Positions 56,167 to 64,000 of a stretch of 64,000 nucleotides of DNA are shown here, piece by piece; position 1 is the first letter of the stretch, and each line of letters begins with the position of its first letter. Made by a program: the position numbers and the translations under genes. The notes beneath the pieces were generated by a model that searched no databases, had not been told where the DNA came from, and worked only from the letters and a program-made list of their open reading frames with translations. Source of the stretch: Cyclina sinensis (Eukaryota; Mollusca; Bivalvia; Venerida; Veneridae); assembly GCA_012932295.1 (NCBI GenBank), contig JAAONU010000019.1, forward strand, positions 32,155,913 to 32,219,912, written 5' to 3'.

Positions 56167-56499
56167 AATATGTTGTTTGAGTAACCAAGGAAGGTTTGTC
56201 ATGATTTTTTCTAAAGCTAATTTCGGATTCGTGGCATATAGAGTTAAAGGTAATAAAAGGCCGAATGGCTGGTAAGACCTTTATATTGCTGATCAGTTTG
56301 TATTTACTGAATATACATTTTATTGTTATTCACGTGCATACAGAAGTATAAATAAACATTGTTTGATCAAAACAATTCCGATGATATTTTTCCATTGATA
56401 ATGATTTCAATTTTATTTAAACATTTTGTCGACTGAATTAGATGTAAAATACTACATCAATTATTAACAAGAGATTTTTGTTGTTGTTGAGAAAAGCTT

Positions 56500-57780
56500 G
56501 TCTTACCCACATGCTAGCATGAAGAATATAAAAATCATCCGACAGGAACGCGCTGATAATATGCATAACAACACTTGGTCACGATCATTGCTGTGATGGT
56601 TCCTTATAATTCAACTATTGCTTATGGAGATATGCCCAACTGAATTCAAATTTGGACAAAGCAAGGGCCGCAACTCTGATAAAATCATCCTACCAGAATA
56701 AGCTAAAAATATGAGTAAGTGCACTTGCTAATGGTCATTGCTGTAAAGTTTCGTAAAATCTGACCAGCAGTTATGGAGATATGCTCAACTGTATTCAAAT
56801 TTGGACAAATCACGGGCCGTAACTTAGCTGAAAATCATCCCACCGGAACACGACGAAAATATGCATAACTACTTTCGATTATAAGCCAACTGCTGTAAAA
56901 TATCATAAGAATTTTTCTGTGTACTTGAGTCATTGTTAAAAGGATATAAAGGTCAATATTTGTGGCGCTTGTGTTTTATTTTTGTTACGACTGAACCGTT
57001 TATTTAATTGATTTCAGTTACTAGCGCTTGCAGATAAATATTTTGGGATAAATACGTATATTTAAAAACGACATTAAAATATATCCAGCCTAACCTTTTA
57101 TTTCACACAACTTCTGATTCAAAAGAAAGTTTCCATGGCAACCATAAGGGAAAACAAATGGAAATCTTCAGAAATCACCGGCAATCCTTTAAAATAATAT
57201 CACAAAAATGTTCCTAACGTGGCCTTTTAACAAATTCGTTCAAACCATGTTGGTCCTTAAAAAACGTAGCCGACAAGGAACGGGGCCTGTTTCCACTTTA
57301 TGACTATTTGAAAAACTTTGGATTTTTCTCCTCAGAAACTGAAGGCCAAATTACAAAATAATTTCACTGAAATGTTTCTGAGCTGGTACTTTATCAAAAT
57401 TCTTTGAGTAATGTTGGTTTGTAAAAAAACAACAATAACAACAAAAAACTTGGCAGACAGTGATTGGGCAGGTCTTCAGTACACGACTATACGGAACTTT
57501 AAAACTCGTCACCTCAGGAACCCCTGGCCAAATTTCAAAGTTATTTTACAGGAATATTCCTTTGGTGGACCGTTATTATATTTATTCTAGTTGGTAAAAG
57601 AATTTTTGTAATCACGAACAATTTTGAAAACATATTTTAACCTTGAAATATTGACATATGTTCTATTTTGGAAGTAACAGCAAAAAAATTCGGAAAAAAA
57701 CATTTACAATGATTCTCAGGTCAACGATAAAGGGCCATTCTCTGGTAGGCGATATAGGGCAATCATGGCCCTCTTGTTGG
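56500..57780 (+). mobile_element. Degenerate tandem-core element(s)
   Basis: At 56520-56900 three blocks share 'aaaatcatccnacaggaac' and 'caaatttggacaaagcaagg', spaced about 155 bp. At 57100-57600 another set shares 'tttcaaagttattttacagg'-type phrases. The end tcaacgataaagggccattc plus gcaatcatggccctcttgtt resembles other element termini here. Confidence 0.45.
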
Positions 57781-58655
57781 TAATTATAACTTCAGTTTCA
57801 CAGCATTATAAAAAGACAACAGAAATAATTCTTTTTCCACATGCAACATTTTAATAGACGAAAAGCAACTGTCAGCTTTCAACTTCAACTTTACTTACAT
57901 ACGCATTAGTACCACAAGATGCTGGCAACATCAGCACTGCATGATCAACATTATAAACAGTGGCACTATATATTACAACAAAATATCGGACAACGGCTAA
58001 CACATTCTTTAAGAGAGAGAAAGAAAACACAATAATAATAGTAAAAGACAATTACAATTATGACAGTTTTTGTTACAGACAAAAGTAGTGTAAGTGTACG
58101 AGCATTTAAAAAATGTAAATAATCCATTTGTGAATACTTTGAAAATGTGAACTAAAGGTAAACTAAGTAAGAATATTTCGTTCATACAGTCGGGAAAATA
58201 TCAACAAAAAAAAAGAAAAGAAACAAAAGAAAACAACTTTTTTTCTCTCAAACATTTCAGTCAGTTAGTAAAATAAAGGCAAAATCGTTGATATGTTACA
58301 ATCGATGGCTATTTATTGTTTTTATTTAATGTATGCATATGTGTGCGTGTCTGTGTGAACATTTCGTTGTCAGTCAGCGTTTGTTTGTAGTAATGCTTTG
58401 AGTGTAGTGATGAATGTGGAAAAATGCGTAATCTTATTACATCATATGTACAAGTCTATTTACATTTTTGTTCATTTAAAGGCAAAGTGATATATTAAAC
58501 ATTTACTATACGTATACATTAACAAATTCAGTGTCATATTTCGCCGTTTTATATTGTTACATTAATTTACATCCATGAACAATTATATATAAACGCAATG
58601 TTTGCTGTCCAAAAAATAATACAGCTTGTGAATACATGTGAGCTAATTTAAATTC
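57781..58655. other. AT-rich, possible 3'UTR of the LINE remnant
   Basis: No gene. If the remnant at 58660-58990 is minus strand, this is where its 3'UTR would lie; no poly(A) tract is obvious. Confidence 0.3.
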
Positions 58656-58659
58656 CAGG

Positions 58660-58990
58660 GTCTAATGGAGAAAGTTCCCATCTGCAAGTTACTAATAAGT
58701 TCCGTATCTTACCACAAATTTACTAGGGTCCTTTGATTTTAATACATATGCATATTTGGTCATGTTCAAGTGTGATAATTTATAAACACTTGTCTATGTT
58801 TATTAAATATCGGGCATGTAAGTAAGTACGATATCTCTGCAATGGGGACAGGTACGGTCGTTCAGCGGCGTACCTACCCAACAACCAGTTTGAGATGCTT
58901 GGTTAACTTCATGTTTGAATGAAGACATCTTTTAGTTTTGAAGTGTCGACTTGATTTACTATTTTCCACGTGTAAACCCTGGCTATACAA
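58660..58990 (-). mobile_element. LINE C-terminal remnant
   Basis: Minus strand encodes 'SQTGCWVGTPLNDRTCPHCR' then 'DIVLTCPIFNKHRQ', the same pattern as the zinc-knuckle of the full-length LINE ('ARVPVNQRFCTICEGQ...FQCRLFEQDRK'), followed by degraded 'PNM' and 'RTLVNL' like the family C-terminus. Stops interrupt it. A separate, older insertion. Confidence 0.6.
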
Positions 58991-58999
58991 TATACCTGA

Positions 59000-60435
59000 A
59001 TAAACAGTGTTACATAGTGATTGTTTAACGTGTTCAAGCCATTGGGATTTCATTTTGTGTTGATTCTGGAGTTCATTAATCGTAATATAAACTTTGGATG
59101 CAAGTTTTCCATTTTCATTGCTATTGACATTTTCAATTATTCTGGTCTTGTAAAATATTACTCTTTTTTTATATGGATAATCAAGGGGGTTATTCCTTTT
59201 TCTCCATCGTCAAACCTTTCTAAATAAGACGGCGATATTAGAGACTATTTTATTTGTATCATCTTGTAAGATATCCGTTAGATGTTCACGCTGTAGTTAA
59301 CAGTTTATGTTAAGATTCATCATGTGATATGGATTATAATCCAATTATTATCCAATATTTATGAGCCGCTACACATTGCATTCATATTGTCTTACAACTC
59401 AACAGTATCGGACAATTGTTGTAGTTTTAAAACTTTTACAGATCAAATGCAAAGTCAATAAGAAATCAATAAGAAATCATGAGAAATTCCCAATGTGTCA
59501 AAAACAGAAAATATCATCTTTATGTTTTTTCAGTTGTAATCTAATTTTGGTTCCTATGCTATAAAAATGTGCATAGAGAAATTTGTAGTTCATCTTTTAT
59601 ACATAAGATACCTTTCGTTTAAAGTATAATATTTTACTATAAACATGGTTCTTGTTATCATTAAAAATGTAATAGGTTTAAAAACTCAAAACCAGTTACC
59701 TGTTCAAACCTCAACTCATTCATCCAATTAAAGAGCTGATAGAAAATAAAACTATACACCACTGTTCATTTTCTCGAAAATATCAGCATATATCTTAGTG
59801 GATACAGTAAATAACTGTCAATTATGATTTGACCATAATGGTTAGCATGTTACTTCTTACTATTGCGTATTCCATGTTTCATATATGTGTGAGCTATCCA
59901 AAACAAGCACTGAAATAGGTTCTGAACAAAACTTCTGCGAAACAATTTAACTAAGATTTTGAAGAGGTGTCTTTTTATTTACTTTTAATGGTCAATATTT
60001 GAGAATGATATGCTGAGAACTTGCAATGAATTTATGAGTTGAGCACAGGTTACACCGATAAAGCTGACTGGCAGCTGTAAACGTCAAGATCCTGCGCATA
60101 TTCCCTTTTATTATACAACCTAGCTTTTTAATACCTTTCTCTGATTGGTGCAGGCGTAACGTTTTGTAAAAAAATAAACGTAAATATCACGGCATATTGA
60201 TCGTTTTTTTTTTCAAAAATAGATTCCTGGAAACCTTCCGCATCTGTTTATAATTCGGATATTTCCGGCGAAATAAATCACTTTCGAGAAATGACGAAGG
60301 CCGTTTCGGCAAATTCCGTCGAATGCGCTACCTGACAGGATGTTGTGAATTATGTCGTTTCTGGTGCGTTCGTTTGACAGCGATAAAAGAACAAAATGTT
60401 CCATATAAAAGCTATTTAAAGATTATATAATAAAA
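59000..60435. other. Intergenic, no gene recognised
   Basis: A 63-codon minus-strand frame at 60213-60404 lies in a locally CpG-richer patch (60200-60380) but has no recognised feature. Rest AT-rich. Confidence 0.35.
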
Positions 60436-60438
60436 CAA

Positions 60439-60553
60439 ATATGGACTTTTTAGCTGGTAAATATGATGTGATATGTACCTAAAAAATTCGCCTCTGTCAA
60501 TATTAATTTTTAGGTATACATCCCATCATATTCACCAGCTAAAAAGTCCATAT
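60439..60553. repeat. Foldback (inverted repeat)
   Basis: Left arm 60439-60487 (atatggactttttagctggt...) and right arm 60505-60553 (...accagctaaaaagtccatat) are reverse complements with about four mismatches and one indel, loop about 17 nt. Small MITE or hairpin RNA-forming element. Confidence 0.88.
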
Positions 60554-60559
60554 CTGTAT

Positions 60560-62400
60560 AATATATCTACTTTTGAAAAGTTTAAATTAGGTCAGTAATA
60601 ACATTATTGAAAATTACATTTTTACCATCATCGTAAACAACTATAATATCATCATCAGCATCATTATAATGGTGGCTATCATTATCAGAAGCAGAAACAA
60701 TAGCAGCCGATCATTTACATGAATGTATGAGCTTCATCTGTAAGGTCATTGCCATACCAATAAAACAGCAATTATTTCCTCACTAAGTGTATCTTTCATC
60801 AGTATTTAAGTATTTTTTTATCTACAACATGTTCCTTAAATGTTTTACCTATAAAACGTGTACAGTTACCGGCTAATTCACTTAATTACCATATAATTAG
60901 GTAAAAAGTTTTGCTTAATGTACGTTGCTTTTTTAGAGATTTCATTAAAATGGAAAATAAAAATGCAATATTCAGTTACAGTATTTATAAAAACGATAAA
61001 ATAAAAAGTAACTTCTGAATTAAGAAAAACAAAACATGAGACTATTTGTATGTTTATTTGTTTGTTTTATATACAACATACTAAAAGAATACTTGGCCTT
61101 TACATTAGCATGCCGCCATAAGTCAAAACCTGTAACAAGTTTCGGTATGTTCGAACAAAGTATTAACTTTGCGCCTTGTTTCCAGGACATGTATTCTGTT
61201 ATATTTTGTCAAGTTTTGCGGTGCTATGCCAAATCAAATATCAGAAATGTTGTAGGAAACATCTATCAAAGAATTTTTTTAAGAAGTCAAATAAATATAT
61301 TTGTTCACTGTGAACTATTGTATTCCTCTACAACTTCTAGCCGAAGATTAGATTGAACTACGACTGCCTAGATAATAATTTTATTTAAAGAGGGTTATAT
61401 ATTCATGAACAACTGTACTCCTGAAATACTTCTGAACAAAAACTCACGCACCAAACATTCTGCACGACCCACTGACTATTGTACAAAGATTTAATACCGG
61501 TATAACATTTTTGAATTGCCTTGCTTAACTTAAGCTGCCTAATACATGCGAAATTGTGAAATAACATATCAGTAAAATGTCAGTTTACATTGAGTTTCTA
61601 TATAAACAGGCACTTAACAAAATTACTGTATTTCTATGTTTTTTCTCCAATTCAATTAACCTATACTTGGATCATTTGTGTAATGTTAAATTGTTCGGAC
61701 TAGATATCATCCAAGTTTAATTGTTTCTATAAACTCCAGGTTGTACTAAATTCTCTCTTTTATTGGTTACTTTAGTGCAAAAATTGTCATATCCAAACAT
61801 TAAAACTTGTTCAGCAGCCATTTTTTACCTCTCAAGCTCGAAAATGTTGTTACAATTTTTTGGGACGCTTCAGATTATGTCTCCTTTCACATACACGCAC
61901 GCACGCACGCACGCACTGCTTCTTACTCGACCGGGATACTGGTATATATTTTCATTGTGCGTTTATATGCCTATGTGTGTGTTTTTGGGAATTTATCAAG
62001 ATACAATGTTTCATAGACCATGTAAAGTACCAGTAACATTTTAATGATTTGGGAATAAAACGTCAAGATAAAAAACCAGGAAAGTTTAAGCAGATAACCA
62101 TTTTATCACGAGAGAAAAAAGGTAGAGACGGTCTCGGTTCTCCTGGAACTGCCGCCACTGGAATAAAGCCAAGCGCTGTAATTGTCATGATGTAACGACT
62201 GCTAACTTCATTATTTACCTGCGCCAAGAAAACATCGCTAGAAAACAAAGTTACCGCTAGACATATGTACATGTAAGAGATCTCACAGAATATGCTTTAG
62301 TTAACAACATGACTGAAATAGTTCTGTCTGGAAACTTATAACATACCTTTTTATTTGACATTCAAAGAATAAAGTAATCATTTAAGCATATTAGAGACAC
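60560..62400. other. Intergenic; small unproven ORFs
   Basis: Two frames begin with a hydrophobic stretch: 61036-61356 plus (MRLFVCLFVCFIYNILKEYL) and 62063-62272 minus (MYICLAVTLFSSDVFLAQVN). Either could be a secretory first exon, but neither has a recognised domain or clear donor. Low confidence. Confidence 0.2.
61893..61916. repeat. (ACGC)n microsatellite
   Basis: Five to six acgc units. Confidence 0.85.
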
Positions 62401-62407
62401 AATTTTT

Positions 62408-63183
62408 TTTATCAAATCATTGCTCGTCGAAAATATTTTCTTTATTAGACAGTTTATCAAATCATTGCTCGTCGAAAATAGTTTCTTTATTAGACAGTTT
62501 ATCAAATCATTGCTCGTCGAAAATAGTTTCTTTATTAGACAGTTTATCAAATCATTGCTCGTCGAAAATAGTTTCTTTATTAGACAGTTTATCAAATCAT
62601 TGCTCGTCGAAAATAGTTTCCTTTATTAGACAGTTTATCAAATCATTGCTCGTCGAAAATAGTTTCTTTATTAGACAGTTTATCAAATCATTGCTCGTCG
62701 AAAATAGTTTCTTTATTAGACAGTTTATCAAATCATTGCTCGTCGAAAATAGTTTCTTTATTAGACAGTTTATCAAATCATTGCTCGTCGAAAATATTTT
62801 CTTTATTAGACAGTTTATCAAATCATTGCTCGTCGAAAATAGTTTCTTTATTAGACAGTTTATCAAATCATTGCTCGTCGAAAATAGTTTCTTTATTAGA
62901 CAGTTAATCAAATAATTGCTCGTCGAAAATAGCTTCTTTATTAGACAGTTTATCAAATAATTGCTCGTCGAAAATATTTTCTTTATTAGACAGTTAATCA
63001 AATTATTGCTCGTCGAAAATAGTTTCTTTATTAGACAGTTTATCAAATAATTGCTCGTCGAAAATAGTTTCTTTATTAGACAGTTTATCAAATAATTGCT
63101 CGTCGAAAATAGTTTCTTTATTAGACAGTTTATCAAATAATTGCTCGTTGAAAATAGTTTCTTTATTAGACAGTTTATCAAAG
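62408..63183. repeat. 45-bp minisatellite, about 17 copies
   Basis: tttatcaaatcattgctcgt plus cgaaaatagtttctttatta and gacag (45 bp). Open on both strands because 45 is a multiple of three; LVENSFFIRQFIKSL and MINCLIKKLFSTSND peptides are artefacts. Right-hand copies share 'aaataattgc' instead of 'aaatcattgc'. Confidence 0.96.
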
Positions 63184-63244
63184 ACTATCATTACTAAGGT
63201 GGTCGAGAACTAAGTGGTACTACAAACCATACTCAGTCTTTTGA

Positions 63245-63272
63245 TAAATAAATAAATAAATAAATAAACAAA

Positions 63273-63303
<31 letters not shown>

Positions 63304-63325
63304 ATTAATAAATAAATAAATAAAT
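63245..63325. repeat. (AAAT)n microsatellite
   Basis: About twenty aaat units with two interruptions (aaac, ttaa). Confidence 0.95.
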
Positions 63326-64000
63326 ATTATCTTTGAGTGTACACGTACATTTATCTAACCTATTTTATTTGATATTGTAATCACTAATGGATACACTAAG
63401 AGACTTTGAATAAATTGTTAAAGATGTAAATCTCAACATTACTGTCTTGTCTTTTCAAAAAGAGGTCGTCTTAAAGGCACAGCTTGTTCTTTCATCTATA
63501 TATCTTCATTTTTCATACGCATGTCTGCGTTACAAAATATTCTTTTTGTCACTGCAGTTATGAAGTGTTCTTTTTATTAATCATGATTTAGTTTTATGTT
63601 TTTTCTTCTTCTTTACAGTCTTATTATATGTGAAAACTGTTGACAGATAGCTTACACGTTTACACATAAACTCTGTTTGGGTAAGATTTTTTTTCTTCGA
63701 CATTTTTTTCTGTAAATATATGAGAGACACTCGTGCAAAATCCCCTTACAAGTAACAGACTACGTGGAGGCAATCACACTGGTAATACGAACAATATGTC
63801 TTTACAGGCTATTTCTAAAACACATGAAGTAACCGAACGTACTTACGTGTATGTTTGTCGCATTATCCTATCATAATCTATCTGTTATTTCAGAAACTCC
63901 ATCTGAAAAACATAAGAGCACATTGAATAAGTCCTTTCACTTAACAGTACAGCTCCTTGCTGAAAATACAAGTTATAATCTATAAACGCAAGTGACATGA
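63326..64000. other. Right end of window, nothing recognised
   Basis: AT-rich; no open frame, RNA gene or repeat supported. Confidence 0.4.

Noticed and set aside
62362..63191. Long frames on both strands with 15-residue repeats.
   Set aside because: By-product of the 45-bp minisatellite.

Overview
The window looks like nuclear DNA from a lophotrochozoan animal, most probably a bivalve mollusc. The evidence is: a gene split by GT/AG introns; very AT-rich non-coding DNA; many minisatellites; APE-type LINE retrotransposons; a tRNA-derived SINE with a Meta-like central motif; and several degenerate tandem-core elements ending in GGAC-rich sequence plus a small hairpin and 'gtgagctaaaa'-like bases, resembling bivalve pearl/Helentron-associated elements. 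The species assignment is inference.

The only host gene I can support is on the minus strand at 955-18013. It is the 5' part of an NMDA-type ionotropic glutamate receptor, closest to GluN2. Ten coding exons (408, 124, 76, 138, 143, 184, 199, 236, 142 and 187 nt) join without a phase break into 612 codons plus one base: signal peptide, amino-terminal domain, and the S1 half of the ligand-binding domain up to just before M1. The pore, S2 and C-tail must lie beyond the left edge. Six of its nine introns carry minisatellites. In intron 7 the repeat unit (85 bp, about 21 copies) is made from the 3' end of exon 7 plus its splice donor.

From 18 to 46 kb the window is non-coding as far as I can see. 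It holds a SINE between diverged direct repeats, pearl-like elements (about 18.5, 22-23, 30-31, 31.6-32.3 and 43.4-43.9 kb), and tandem arrays with 48, 43, 36, 29, about 51, 105, 37 and 44 bp units. The largest array covers 33.8-38.5 kb. A possible relic of another glutamate-receptor S1 exon sits at 23.4 kb.

From 47 to 59 kb LINEs dominate, all on the minus strand. There is a decayed reverse-transcriptase fragment (47-48.7 kb), an apparently full-length element (49.58 to about 55.3 kb) with intact ORF1 and ORF2 and a 25-nt poly(A) tract, and a C-terminal remnant at 58.7-59 kb. In the full-length element ORF1 and ORF2 share one reading frame separated by a single TAG, and ORF2 has no ATG before its endonuclease domain. 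The right end holds an inverted repeat (60.4 kb), a 45-bp array (62.4-63.2 kb) and an (AAAT)n tract.

Most long open frames outside the receptor exons and LINEs are by-products of tandem repeats and were not called as genes.
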